From positions 21,536 through 85,535 of the forward strand of contig JALOOG010000003.1 in NCBI GenBank assembly GCA_025454525.1: a stretch of 64,000 nucleotides of DNA, in the 5' to 3' direction. The position numbers and the translations under genes are program-made. Positions within the stretch are counted from its first letter, which is position 1. Each line of letters opens with the position of its first letter. Source of the stretch: Anaerolineae bacterium. Its GTDB lineage: Bacteria > Chloroflexota > Anaerolineae > Aggregatilineales > Phototrophicaceae. The notes below the pieces were generated by a model, which saw nothing but the letters and a program-made list of their open reading frames with translations, searched no databases and was not told the DNA's origin. This document shows, one piece after another, positions 1-8,922 of the stretch.

Positions 1-477
1 ATCAAACGTCAATCCACTTTCGGCTTTGCGGCACCGGTGGACAGCGCTACTACGGAAAAAGAATCTTACGATGAAATGCGTAAAAACGTGATGGAACAAT
101 TGCGCCGGGCCTTCCGTCCAGAGTTCCTCAATCGTGTGGACGCTTCGATCGTTTTCCGTACCTTGACCAAAGATGAGATCAAGCAGATCATTGACATCGA
201 ATTGAAGAAAGTCAGCGAACGCTTGATCGAACACGCGATCACCTTAGAGATGACCGACTCGGCCCGGACATGGTTAGCCGATCACGGGTATGATCCCGAA
301 TATGGTGCGCGTCCGTTGCGTCGTTTGATCCAAAATGAGGTAGAAGACCGCCTCTCCGATGGGATTCTCTCCGGACAATTCCCGATCGCCAGCTTGATCC
401 GCGTGAATGTGGGTGAGGACGGCGAACTCTCCTTACAAAAGGTGGAAGAGGACGAATACGAGGCTCCCGGAGTCTAA
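1..477 (+). CDS. clpC: Clp ATPase C-terminal part (ClpC/ClpB type), 5' end cut by window
   Basis: The reading frame is open from the first base, so the start lies outside the window; about 158 residues remain. They are the end of the second AAA+ module and the D2 small domain of a Hsp100 unfoldase. Visible marks are FRPEFLNRVD (sensor 1 and arginine-finger region) and YGARPLRR (sensor 2), followed by the helix RLIQNEVEDRLSDGILSG. ClpC and ClpB share this layout. The short acidic tail after the small domain fits ClpC, which feeds unfolded proteins to ClpP, somewhat better than ClpB, but the N-terminal half needed to decide is missing. A strong hairpin terminator follows 25 bases after the stop, so this gene ends its transcription unit. 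Confidence 0.85.
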   Translation: MKRQSTFGFAAPVDSATTEKESYDEMRKNVMEQLRRAFRPEFLNRVDASIVFRTLTKDEIKQIIDIELKKVSERLIEHAITLEMTDSARTWLADHGYDPEYGARPLRRLIQNEVEDRLSDGILSGQFPIASLIRVNVGEDGELSLQKVEEDEYEAPGV

Positions 478-501
478 TCTAGACTTCCCAGATTTTCCCC
501 C

Positions 502-534
502 AAAAAGACGGATCAAGCTTGATCCGTCTTTTTT
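502..534 (+). terminator. Rho-independent terminator after the Clp gene
   Basis: Perfect inverted repeat with arms GACGGATCAAG and CTTGATCCGTC, preceded by A5 and followed by T6. It lies just downstream of the Clp stop codon. The flanking A and T runs would let it work on both strands. Confidence 0.85.
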
Positions 535-593
535 ATGTGATACGATTCAGCGCGTCTATTCTGCACCCAACTCACCGATAAGGCCCTGATCAT

Positions 594-2558
594 ATGCGTT
601 TCTTTCGTGTTATTTTGGCCTATGGGTTTACCCTACTCGCATTCGTGATCGCGATCGGCGCGATGATCCCGTTGAATCAACGAGGCAATCCCGCCGGATT
701 CGTGACCAGTATCGCGCTGTTGTTGTTAGTGGTGTTTGCGGTTTGGCTTAGCCTCTACTTTTTACCAGAAGGCAGTCAATTCCCCGTCACCCGCGTTGAT
801 GAAGCGCCACTTAACCTGAGTCATCGTCTGGCGATCGGGATCGGCGTGGGGATGTTGCTGTTGTTGACCGAGTTAAACGCCGATTTTATCGGACTCCGAC
901 CGGTCGTAGGTTGGGAAGAACACGGACAACTCGGTTTATTGGTGTTCGGTGGGTTATTGATGACTTGGGGGTTTAGTGGGGGTTGGCGCATTTTGGGCCC
1001 ACCTAGCCCGGCCCAACAAACCGAGATCGTCTTGCTGTTTTTATTGACGCTTTTGGCCTTATGGTTGCGTTGGATCGATGTTGAACAGACGATCCCGTTT
1101 TTTGTCGATGAAGTCAGCTTCACCAACACGATCCCGATCTATCAATTTCGCGATCCCAGCATGTTGATGCAACCGATCAACAGTGTGGCGGCTTTTCCGC
1201 GCATGTACCCCTATCTGCAATGGCTCTCGGTGGAGATCTTTGGGCAAAATTTGGCCGCGATCCGCGTGATCACCGGATTGTTAGGTGCGTTGACCGTTCC
1301 GGCGTTGTATTTCTTAGGCAAACAGTTGTTTACCCCGACGGTCGCTTGGATCGCCGCTGGATGGATCGCTACCATGCCACTTCACCTGCATTTTAGTCGG
1401 ACGGGACTCAATAACATCGGGGATCCGTTGATGGGCGTGTTGGCATTTGCCTTTTTTGTGCGTGGCTTGCGCTACGGGGGGCGGGCAAATTTTGCCTTTG
1501 CCGGACTTGCCTTAGGGTGGACACAATTGTTTCATGAAGCGGGGCGTTTGAGTTTCCCGCCGATCTTCATCGCTTGGTGTGGGCTGTGTTTGATCTTGTG
1601 GTGGCGTAAAGACTTGTGGATCTTACGGCGGATCGCACAAACCCTCGCGATCGCTGGGATGGTCGCTTTGCCGTTTTACGTGATGTTGTTAAGCAATTTG
1701 AACTCGATTGCGCCACGGGTGCGAGATGTGGGTTTGCAAGCGATGGGGAGCTTTGATCAATACTTTTTGGATACCTTGCGCCGTTTGATCGCCATTCTAC
1801 AACGGATCTTGTTCCGATCCGGTGAAGTGATCTACTACCCGAATACCATGCCGTATCTGTTATTTTTTATCACCCTGTTTTTAGTGATCGGTCTAGCGGT
1901 TTTGATCTGGCGATTTTGGCAACCGCGTGCGCTGCTGTTGCTGTTATGGATCGCGATCCCGTTGGCGGGGATCACCCTGTTTTTATCGGAGATCCAATCG
2001 CCGCGTATGTTGCCATTTGTGCCGCCGATCATCTTGATCGCCGCGTTCGGGATGGAATGGACAGCGCGCCGCTTATTCGCCCCGCGTCCGTCCTTATATG
2101 GCTTGGTGATGGGACTCGCGATCCCGTTTTTATGTGCTTATCAGGCGACAAGTTACTTCTCAAACCATGTCACCGAATATCGTCATCAGATCTATCTCGA
2201 TACCACTTGGCAACAGATCGTCCCGGCTTTTTATGGGCTTCCCCCTAACAGCAATGTGATCATCATCAGCGATTACCGGATCGATCGCGGTTATGCCTCT
2301 AGTGTCGTGCGCTTCTTGACGGGAGAGCGCATCCGTGAGGCCACTGTTTACACCACAGACTTGTTTCAAGCGCCGCAAATGGAAGCCCTAAGCCGGGCGA
2401 TCAATCAGGTGATCTATCTGGAAATGCCTAACGGCTCGTTATACGAGACCTTGTTGAGCCTCTATCCAGAAGCGATCGTCACCCCTCTACCCGCGCAACC
2501 GGGGCAGACGATCTGGTATCTTGAGATCTTGATCTTGGCGTTGGACGCGGAGGGGTAA
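594..2558 (+). CDS. Membrane glycosyltransferase, GT39/ArnT-like (PMT_2 family)
   Basis: A 654-residue polytopic membrane protein with about a dozen hydrophobic segments. After two N-terminal helices and a short loop it shows the layout of dolichyl/undecaprenyl-phosphate sugar transferases: an acidic loop FFVDEVSF near residue 170, which resembles the catalytic Asp-Glu loop of the GT-C fold, and a later H-LHFSRTGLNN loop. Such enzymes use lipid-linked sugars and transfer them to proteins, lipids or polysaccharides on the outer face of the membrane. The C-terminal ~130 residues form a soluble domain. The donor and acceptor cannot be told from sequence. It is followed after three bases by a methyltransferase, so the two are probably co-transcribed. 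The ATG at 594 has only a weak ribosome site. Confidence 0.75.
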   Translation: MRFFRVILAYGFTLLAFVIAIGAMIPLNQRGNPAGFVTSIALLLLVVFAVWLSLYFLPEGSQFPVTRVDEAPLNLSHRLAIGIGVGMLLLLTELNADFIGLRPVVGWEEHGQLGLLVFGGLLMTWGFSGGWRILGPPSPAQQTEIVLLFLLTLLALWLRWIDVEQTIPFFVDEVSFTNTIPIYQFRDPSMLMQPINSVAAFPRMYPYLQWLSVEIFGQNLAAIRVITGLLGALTVPALYFLGKQLFTPTVAWIAAGWIATMPLHLHFSRTGLNNIGDPLMGVLAFAFFVRGLRYGGRANFAFAGLALGWTQLFHEAGRLSFPPIFIAWCGLCLILWWRKDLWILRRIAQTLAIAGMVALPFYVMLLSNLNSIAPRVRDVGLQAMGSFDQYFLDTLRRLIAILQRILFRSGEVIYYPNTMPYLLFFITLFLVIGLAVLIWRFWQPRALLLLLWIAIPLAGITLFLSEIQSPRMLPFVPPIILIAAFGMEWTARRLFAPRPSLYGLVMGLAIPFLCAYQATSYFSNHVTEYRHQIYLDTTWQQIVPAFYGLPPNSNVIIISDYRIDRGYASSVVRFLTGERIREATVYTTDLFQAPQMEALSRAINQVIYLEMPNGSLYETLLSLYPEAIVTPLPAQPGQTIWYLEILILALDAEG

Positions 2559-2561
2559 ACC

Positions 2562-3308
2562 ATGGATCAAACGATCGCCGATCGACTCAACGCGATCAAC
2601 CGCGATTTTTATCAGATCACGGCCACAGAATTTGATCAAACTCGTGGACAAGCGTGGCCCGGTTGGAACGCGATCTTAGCACATCTTCCCGCCCGCCCGT
2701 TAAGCGTGTGTGATGTCGGATGTGGTAATGGGCGTTTCGGTGTATTTTTAGCAGAACAACGCACCAGCACCAGCACCAACACCAACACCAGCACCACACC
2801 GATCACCTATCACGGACTTGATAACAGTGCGGCGCTTTTGGCTTTTGCACAACGGGATCTCGCAGCGTATCCACACCTCGCGATCACCCTAGAAACACGG
2901 GATCTGATCGAGTCGCCACCGATGGACGGACAGTATGATCTGGTGGGCTTATTCGGCGTGATCCACCATATCCCCGGCGCGGATCGTCGAAAACAGTTGA
3001 TGATGACCCTCGCGGATCGGGTCAAGCCGGGGGGGATCTTGGTGTTTGCGGCTTGGTGTTTTTATGAATTTGAGCGCTTTCGATCGCGGATCGTCGCTTG
3101 GCCGGATGACCTGATGACGGAAGTAGAACATGGAGATTATCTTTTGGATTGGCGGCGCGGTGAGACAGCCTTACGCTACTGTCATTATGTGGATGAAACG
3201 GAACATGCCGCGTTGATCGCTGCCACGGGCTTACAGGTTGTTAGCACCTATCGGGCAGATGGATTTACCGGCACGGTCAATCGTTATAGCATCTTAGCAA
3301 AAACGTAA
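2562..3308 (+). CDS. Class I SAM-dependent methyltransferase
   Basis: 248 residues. The SAM-binding loop VCDVGCGNGRFG lies near residue 50, the acidic end of the second strand follows (YHGLDNS), and FGVIHHIPG near residue 130 is the usual post-motif I loop. The N-terminal stretch with two tyrosine/tryptophan-rich helices (NRDFYQ, WPGW) resembles the Trm9/ABH8-like group of tRNA wobble-uridine methyltransferases, but that assignment is only suggestive. An in-frame hexanucleotide tract encodes a Thr/Ser/Asn run between residues 67 and 80, between the first two strands. It begins three bases after the glycosyltransferase stop and is presumably in the same operon. Confidence 0.75.
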   Translation: MDQTIADRLNAINRDFYQITATEFDQTRGQAWPGWNAILAHLPARPLSVCDVGCGNGRFGVFLAEQRTSTSTNTNTSTTPITYHGLDNSAALLAFAQRDLAAYPHLAITLETRDLIESPPMDGQYDLVGLFGVIHHIPGADRRKQLMMTLADRVKPGGILVFAAWCFYEFERFRSRIVAWPDDLMTEVEHGDYLLDWRRGETALRYCHYVDETEHAALIAATGLQVVSTYRADGFTGTVNRYSILAKT

Positions 3309-3367
3309 GATCGCACGGGGTCAACGAGTCTAAATGGTAGTCAATCAGCAGTAGGAGCGACAGAACA

Positions 3368-3688
3368 ATGCAACTTTTGATCACCGAAAAAAATAGCGAT
3401 CAAGTGATCGCTTCTGGTTCAGAAGAAGACAACACCGCGTTAATTTTAGAGAATAATTGGTATTTTGCGCCGGATCAAGTGAATATGAGTCCGCTTAAAA
3501 TCACCGATCGCACTTATACTTGTCCGTATAAAGGGGTGTGCTTTTGGGTGGATCTCGAAACACCAACGGTGCGGGCGCGTAACATCGGATGGATCTACCG
3601 CAATCCAAATTCCGGTTACGAACAGATTAAAAATTGGATCGGGTTTTACTCTCGCGAAACGTCCGGTACAGTCCCCACGCATAAATGA
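3368..3688 (+). CDS. DUF427 family protein
   Basis: 106 residues of a single DUF427 domain. Recognisable parts are NNWYFAPDQV, a Tyr-Thr-Cys-Pro-Tyr-Lys-Gly stretch (YTCPYKGVCFWV) and the late WIYRNPNSGYE. DUF427 proteins are small cytosolic beta-rich proteins whose biochemical role is not settled. The ATG is preceded by AGGAG eight bases upstream. It follows the methyltransferase by 59 bases and may share its transcript. A perfect palindrome separates it from the oppositely oriented nuclease gene. Confidence 0.75.
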   Translation: MQLLITEKNSDQVIASGSEEDNTALILENNWYFAPDQVNMSPLKITDRTYTCPYKGVCFWVDLETPTVRARNIGWIYRNPNSGYEQIKNWIGFYSRETSGTVPTHK

Positions 3689-3701
3689 TCGAATGAATCG
3701 A

Positions 3702-3733
3702 CGTATAAGGCGGAGTCGACTCCGCCTTATACG
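3702..3733. terminator. Palindrome between convergent genes, likely bidirectional terminator
   Basis: Perfect 32-base palindrome with arms CGTATAAGGCGGAGTC and GACTCCGCCTTATACG lying between the DUF427 gene and the stop of the AddB-like gene. There is no T-run on either side, so termination efficiency is uncertain. Confidence 0.6.
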
Positions 3734-3773
3734 AGGCTACCCCCCTATATCGCTAACGCGGCGATCGTTTATG

Positions 3774-6700
3774 TCAAGCGATTGAATGCAAACCGCACAT
3801 CCGACACAACGGCCGATATTCACAATAGCGGGTACATTTGCCGTCCTCTAATTGACTCGGATTCACGCTAAAATCGCCCGTTTGCATCGCATGGAGGTAA
3901 TGTCCCAGTTTTTCGATCGCTTGGGAGGTCACGGTGTCTGCATTTTCTTGATCTAGCTTACCGCTGATCGTACCGTTGCGAATGTGCCAAAAGAAGCCGC
4001 CTGCGACCTCACGTAGGCCATCATTGGCATGAGCGATCAAGGTTTGTGCCGCGATCAGGTAGAGGATCATCTGGAAATTGCGACCCGCGCTCATCTCATC
4101 TACCTTAAACTTGGTGGTGCCGGTTTTGTAATCCATGACGATCACCCGATCATCGATCCGATCGATCCGATCGATATAACCGTTTAAGCGCAATTCAGCC
4201 CCGTCTCCTAACTGGATCGTTACCATTGGTGCGCCGTCGCGTCCGAACGGGGCTTCGAGTCGATAGGGATAACGCACCTCATACTGAAAATTTTTCGTGA
4301 TCTCGTTTTCCGGTGAAAAATCGAGGGTGATCAAACGGCGCAAGCGTTGTAATAGCGTCTTTTGTTCTTGCTGCCATAGCGCGGTCGGACGGAAACCGAG
4401 TTGTTCGGGGGCATCGCGTAGCACATCGGCAGCGATCGCTTCCATGCGTTCTAAGGTCTGTGGTAAATACTCCGGTGCGATCGGGTAGCCGTCCGCGATC
4501 ACCCCCTGATAGGTCTGATCTAAGATCGTGTGATTCAGCGATCCGCTCTGCAACGAGTCCATGCCTTCTTCCGGCGGTTTGAGCGGTTCTAATTTCAACA
4601 AGCGCTTGGCAAAAAACCGAAACCCACACGCGCCATACTCATTTAATTGACTCGCACTCCACAAACGGGTTAATCCGGTGGTTTGGGCCGCCCGCGTGAT
4701 CAATTCAGCGGTTTCCAATTGCCCGCTATAGGTGTTAAATCCGTCGCCCGTTAAGCGCGTCATTTCGATCCCGCGTCCCCGTTGGATCTGTTGCCAGTAT
4801 TGCCCCTCTTGCTCAAGTAACCAACCATAAGCCCCGGCCGTGGACTCATCGATCGTATCGTGTTGACTCAAGTGATCGGCTAAAGCCAAGGCGGCCTCAC
4901 TCCGAGAGGCGGCCTGATCGATCGGCACGACGCTGCCCGCCCGTATCCGCTGAATGGGGGGATCAAGATAAACCTGTTTCACGGCGCGCCATAAGTGACT
5001 TTCGGACCAGGGTTGACCATTTTGCGCGGTCGGCCGTGTCAAGAGCAAGCCGTCCCGTGCCAAGCAGATCAATTCGTAAAAGAGGCCGTCATCGGTGGCC
5101 AGTTCCGCTTGTGTTTTGAGCAACACATGACGCGATCGTAGACTCTTACGCTCCGAGTCCAGATACAACGGATCGGCTGCGACTGGCGCAGGGAAAATGC
5201 CTTCGGATAAGCCCATGATCACGATGTGACGATGCGGTAGCCCGCGTGCATCGGCGGCCGTCGTCACCAACACCCGCCCACCGCGATTCGGACGGGAATT
5301 GATCGATGCCGCGCCGATCGCGATCCGTAAATCCGTCCAAAAGGTCTCCCATGCGACCGGATAACCGTGCGCGGGGTCAAGTTGCGCTAACAAGGTGTCG
5401 GTGGTGAGCATCCCACGTAAGACCTTTTTCAGCTCATGCAACGCGCTTAAATCCCGGGATTGGATTGGTTCATCAGCTTCACGGATCGCCGCGATCATGT
5501 CCAGATGATAGGCGGGTTCAATCGCGGGCAGATCCGGATCCGGATCAAGGTTGGGATCGGGGCCGATCAATTGATCCACCCAAGCGACATACTGTTCGAT
5601 CGTCGCTTGGGTGGGCGGGGTGATCGCTTGAAAGAACTGATTGAGGGCTAATTCCAACGCATCGGCGGTTTTAGTATCGGTGATCGGGGCTTGAAGATCA
5701 CGATCTTCATCGGTGAGGTTGCGTGGTGCTTGTTGCACCGCGTCTAACCAGATCTGGGTCTCTTTGATCACACTAAAACGTTGGCGGATCGCGTCTAAGA
5801 GCGCGATCGCATGATCATCGAGTCCGATCGGACGGATGTAAGGTGAGCGCAACACATCTAACAACGCTTGGGCGCGAAATTCGCTTTCCGGTAAACTTAA
5901 CAAGTCGGTCAAGGCGGTGATCGCCGGATTTTCGGTGAGCGACTCGCCGTAATGGAGGGCTAAGGGGATCTGATATTCGCGGCCATAGGTGATCAAATGC
6001 GGCTGATAGCGCGGCCAATCGCGCAACGCGATCATCAGGTCGTCTGGTCGCACCCCTTCGATCAAGCGGGTTTTGACCTGTCGCAAGGCGGCCGCCACTT
6101 CGGCCGCGATGTCCGGGGCTTCGATTAAAGCGATCGCCCCTTGTGCCGCTTGTGGCGTGATGTTCGGTCGGAACACCGACTCGATCAAGTGTTGGATGTC
6201 TGGGTGCTTAGGTGTGCCGCGCTCCAAGCGGGTGATCTCTAGATCATCGCCGAAACGTTCGCGTAAGGTCTCTAGTGCTAAGCGAAACCGTCGCCCGATC
6301 GTGGCCTCCCGTTCCGGCACGGTGGTCAAGGTGATCAAGGTATGTGCGGCGCGGTTCGAGAGCGCATAGAGCAGATCGGCTTGGACGGGGGTGAATTGAT
6401 CATAACCGTCCACCAACAGCAGATCGAGTCGAAAATCACCCAGTTGATCGAATTGGGTCAGTGCTAACCATCCCTCTCCATCGCGATCGACCAGCGCCTG
6501 TTGTTGCAGATAGAGTTGATAACCGCTGTAGATCGCGGCTAACTCTTGATCGCGTTGGGTGATCGCGGCTTGCTGAAAATCGGTCGGATAGACCCGATTT
6601 TGTTTTAATTCTTCGATCAACGCGGCCACGATCCGCACAAAGCCGGGGGTGAGTCCGATCGGCGCGTAGATCGTGAGTTCTCCTTTGGCGATCAAACGTT

Positions 6701-6998
6701 GGATCACAATCCGTAAGATCCCGATGCGTGCGGCGGGTGAGATCCCGCGTGCGGGTTGTAGCGCCATGTTGAGCAAGCGCCGATACAAGTCGTAAAAGTT
6801 AAAAAATTCAAGGTTAAAGTAGAGATTGCGGCCGTCATCCACCTCGATCAAGCGTTGTCGAAAAGCTTCTTCTTGGCGGCGCGTCGCTAACAAGATCCAG
6901 ATCCGTGCCAACGGCTTACGATTGAGCGTGTCGGTTAAACTTTGGATTGCGCGTTCGGTTTTCCCCGATCCAACCGGGGCGAGGACAATTTCTAACAT
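3774..6998 (-). CDS. addB: AddB-like helicase-nuclease (UvrD-like N-terminus, PD-(D/E)XK C-terminus)
   Basis: 1074 residues. The N-terminus carries a Walker A loop (APVGSGKTE, residues 7-15). The central part has the helicase-like layout of AddB/RexB, including LLVDGYDQFTPVQ (Walker B region) and VMGLSEGIFP. The C-terminus holds the RecB-family nuclease: GYIDRIDRID, then VMDYKTGT with the catalytic Asp and Lys, then the conserved Gln-containing helix NFQMILYL. A lone cysteine before the nuclease (GACGFRFFAKRLL) and a cluster CTRYCEYRPLC at the end match the four-cysteine iron-sulphur staple of AddB. AddB works with AddA in resecting double-strand breaks, but no AddA lies in this window. Other PD-(D/E)XK fusion helicases are possible. 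Confidence 0.8.
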   Translation of the reverse strand: MLEIVLAPVGSGKTERAIQSLTDTLNRKPLARIWILLATRRQEEAFRQRLIEVDDGRNLYFNLEFFNFYDLYRRLLNMALQPARGISPAARIGILRIVIQRLIAKGELTIYAPIGLTPGFVRIVAALIEELKQNRVYPTDFQQAAITQRDQELAAIYSGYQLYLQQQALVDRDGEGWLALTQFDQLGDFRLDLLLVDGYDQFTPVQADLLYALSNRAAHTLITLTTVPEREATIGRRFRLALETLRERFGDDLEITRLERGTPKHPDIQHLIESVFRPNITPQAAQGAIALIEAPDIAAEVAAALRQVKTRLIEGVRPDDLMIALRDWPRYQPHLITYGREYQIPLALHYGESLTENPAITALTDLLSLPESEFRAQALLDVLRSPYIRPIGLDDHAIALLDAIRQRFSVIKETQIWLDAVQQAPRNLTDEDRDLQAPITDTKTADALELALNQFFQAITPPTQATIEQYVAWVDQLIGPDPNLDPDPDLPAIEPAYHLDMIAAIREADEPIQSRDLSALHELKKVLRGMLTTDTLLAQLDPAHGYPVAWETFWTDLRIAIGAASINSRPNRGGRVLVTTAADARGLPHRHIVIMGLSEGIFPAPVAADPLYLDSERKSLRSRHVLLKTQAELATDDGLFYELICLARDGLLLTRPTAQNGQPWSESHLWRAVKQVYLDPPIQRIRAGSVVPIDQAASRSEAALALADHLSQHDTIDESTAGAYGWLLEQEGQYWQQIQRGRGIEMTRLTGDGFNTYSGQLETAELITRAAQTTGLTRLWSASQLNEYGACGFRFFAKRLLKLEPLKPPEEGMDSLQSGSLNHTILDQTYQGVIADGYPIAPEYLPQTLERMEAIAADVLRDAPEQLGFRPTALWQQEQKTLLQRLRRLITLDFSPENEITKNFQYEVRYPYRLEAPFGRDGAPMVTIQLGDGAELRLNGYIDRIDRIDDRVIVMDYKTGTTKFKVDEMSAGRNFQMILYLIAAQTLIAHANDGLREVAGGFFWHIRNGTISGKLDQENADTVTSQAIEKLGHYLHAMQTGDFSVNPSQLEDGKCTRYCEYRPLCRMCGLHSIA

Positions 6999-7065
6999 CG
7001 TTTCGTGTGCCTATCTCGGTTTTAAATGCGCTGTGAATTGTACCGGAAATGGTGACGGCAGCGAC

Positions 7066-7260
7066 TAAGAAAAAAATTTATTCGGCGACAGCGGCAACGT
7101 GGTTAGAGGGATCGTAAGATTGAAAAATGCGCCCTCCAAAGCCAAAACCGCAAAAACAAGCTGAAACCCGCCCATCTATCCGATCCTCCTCAAGGTGATC
7201 GTATTGAGTCGATGATAGCACAGATGAGCGGAAAAATCGTAACAAATGTTACGTCTTTCT
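7066..7260 (-). repeat. Intergenic element copy A: operator, promoter and T-run (candidate small RNA)
   Basis: This fills most of the 303-base gap between the nuclease and FmdB genes. Read on the minus strand it has an inverted repeat CGTAACA-TT-TGTTACG (7238-7253), an extended -10 TGCTATCAT (7212-7220), about 135 bases and a T7 run near 7070. It matches copies at 43985-44195 and 58095-58262. A 36-codon frame with a GAGGAGG ribosome site (ATG near 7171) exists only in this copy. Copies A and B differ by four bases between two conserved blocks, which shifts the frame, so a non-coding RNA or short mobile repeat is the better reading. Confidence 0.55.
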
Positions 7261-7301
7261 GCGGATTCGCTGGAAGCGATCCCCTTGCTTGATCATCCGC
7301 T

Positions 7302-7607
7302 TCATTCGTAGGTGTTATTCAAGGTGGGTGCGAGGCGATTCACCGTGTCTTCACCCAGTTTATCCGCCAATTTTTTACGGAGTTTAGGCGTTTCTTCAGC
7401 CCATTTGTCTTGAAGTTGTTCTTTACTGGCGTTGCGACCATCTCCCGGATGAGTCATCATGCCGCCCGCAATGGCCGGCGCACGAGTGATCACGCGCTTG
7501 GGTAGGGCATGTCGGCATTGTGGACATGCGGGCGCGGGTTCAGTCATGCCGTGTCGTGCCTCAAAACGGTGATCGCACACGGGGCAGTGATAATCATAAG
7601 TAGGCAT
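7302..7607 (-). CDS. FmdB-family zinc-ribbon protein
   Basis: 101 residues. The N-terminal 45 residues are the FmdB/CxxC putative regulatory ribbon: MPTYDYHCPVCDHRFE, then CPQCRH, giving two CxxC knuckles that would bind one zinc. The remaining half is a charged, mostly helical tail with no recognisable domain. FmdB was first described as a possible regulator of formamidase expression, but the family is very broad and the target here is unknown. The start has an AGGTAAG ribosome site. It stands alone, flanked by an upstream dehydrogenase on the other strand. Confidence 0.8.
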   Translation of the reverse strand: MPTYDYHCPVCDHRFEARHGMTEPAPACPQCRHALPKRVITRAPAIAGGMMTHPGDGRNASKEQLQDKWAEETPKLRKKLADKLGEDTVNRLAPTLNNTYE

Positions 7608-7744
7608 AGACTTACCTCATCCCTTTCATCGCTACTTTCACTTTAGTATAGACGATCTGTAAATGCTTCACCCTTACACTCATCCTGAACTTAGATCCAT
7701 GCGCTAAAGTCTAACGCGACTCAACGTAGAATAAAGGATAGACG

Positions 7745-8608
7745 ATGAAGGGCAAAGTTTGTTTAATCACAGGCGCAACCAATGGCATCGGTTTAGAAAC
7801 CGCCCGCGCTTTGGCGAAACAAGGTGTAAAAGTGGTGATGGTCGGACGCAATGCGACTAAAACCACCCAGATCGCGGAGGAATTATGTCAAAGCACGGGA
7901 GGCACGGTTGAAACGCTGATCGGGGATCTCTCGTTAATCGCACAAACCCGGCAAGTGGCCGAAGCCTTTAAAGCGCGTTATGATCGCCTTGATATTTTGA
8001 TCAACAACGCGGGCGCGATCTACACCTCGCGTCAAGTGACCGCTGAAGGCCATGAATTGACCTTTGCGCTCAACCATTTGAGCTATTTTGTCCTGACCAA
8101 CCTCGTCTTAGAGGTCATTTTGGATAGCGCCCCCGCCCGGATCATCAATGTGTCCTCAATGGCACATATGGGCGGCAAAATTTTATTTGATGATCTCAAT
8201 GCGACTCAAGGTTATAACGGTTTCGGCGTATACGGTAACAGCAAGCTGATGAACGTGCTGTTTACCTATGAGTTAGCGCGTCGCTTGGCTAATAAAGGTG
8301 TGACGGTGAATGCGCTCCATCCGGGGATCGTCCAGACGGGTTTTAACCGTAACAATGGCAGTCTGATGCAGGCCTTAACCGGATTTTTTACCGGATTAGG
8401 GCGCTTGTTTAACGTGGTATTGACCCCAGAACAAGGCGCACAAACGACACTTCACCTCGCTACTTCGCCTCAAGTGGCCCAAGTGACCGGGAAGTATTTT
8501 TCCGCTAGTAAAGAAACGCCGTCTAGTCCCTTGTCATATGACACTGAAATACAGCGTCGTTTGTGGGAAGTCAGTGAACAACTCACGGATATTCGGGCGA
8601 TTGTCTAG
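7745..8608 (+). CDS. Short-chain dehydrogenase/reductase (retinol dehydrogenase-like)
   Basis: 287 residues with a complete Rossmann SDR signature: TGATNGIG (residues 10-17) for NAD(P) binding, LINNAG near residue 90, the catalytic serine in INVSSMAHMGG and the catalytic pair in YGNSKLMN. Arg-40 after the second strand (VGRN) points to NADPH. The overall pattern is that of the RDH/WW-oxidoreductase-like group of SDRs. The substrate is unknown. The ATG is preceded by AAAGGA. It is a single gene, divergent from the FmdB-type gene. Confidence 0.85.
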   Translation: MKGKVCLITGATNGIGLETARALAKQGVKVVMVGRNATKTTQIAEELCQSTGGTVETLIGDLSLIAQTRQVAEAFKARYDRLDILINNAGAIYTSRQVTAEGHELTFALNHLSYFVLTNLVLEVILDSAPARIINVSSMAHMGGKILFDDLNATQGYNGFGVYGNSKLMNVLFTYELARRLANKGVTVNALHPGIVQTGFNRNNGSLMQALTGFFTGLGRLFNVVLTPEQGAQTTLHLATSPQVAQVTGKYFSASKETPSSPLSYDTEIQRRLWEVSEQLTDIRAIV

Positions 8609-8922
8609 GTTGTGAAGTAAGAGCAAGAAAGTTCTCGTAAAAAGCTTTAAACCACAGAAATAGGTACAGGAAAATTTGTTGCTTACGACCCCACCCTAGC
8701 CCACCCCACACATAGGGAGGGAATTGGCCCGCATAGGATGGGGTGGTGTGTCTCCATGGGTGGGGGTATTTTTTGAGGAAGAACCTAGAGAAAGAACTTT
8801 TGTGAACCTTAAAAACTTGCTTTCAGACCTTTGTAAACTCAATTTAACAACCCCATCCCTAACCCTTCCCCATACATGAGGAAGGGAATTGGTTTGTGTG
8901 GGATAGTTTTTGAGATGACTCA
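8609..8922. repeat. Gene-free stretch with two copies of a C-rich dispersed repeat
   Basis: This 314-base gap contains two related segments, 8662-8778 and 8848-8918. Both hold a C-rich arm (CCCCACCCTAGCCC or CCCCATCCCTAACCC) followed by a G-rich arm (GGGAGGGAATTGGC or GAGGAAGGGAATTGG) and then a TTTTTGAG-like end. A third copy lies at 63511-63630, including the same AGGTACAGGAAA lead-in as the first. The arms can fold into a hairpin. I see no credible gene here. Confidence 0.7.

Noticed and set aside
1647..1654. Cyanobacterial origin because of GCGATCGC
   Set aside because: Gene content (secreted proteins with Pro/Thr linkers, fused tal-pgi) fits Chloroflexota better, and no photosynthesis genes are present; the octamer alone is weak evidence.
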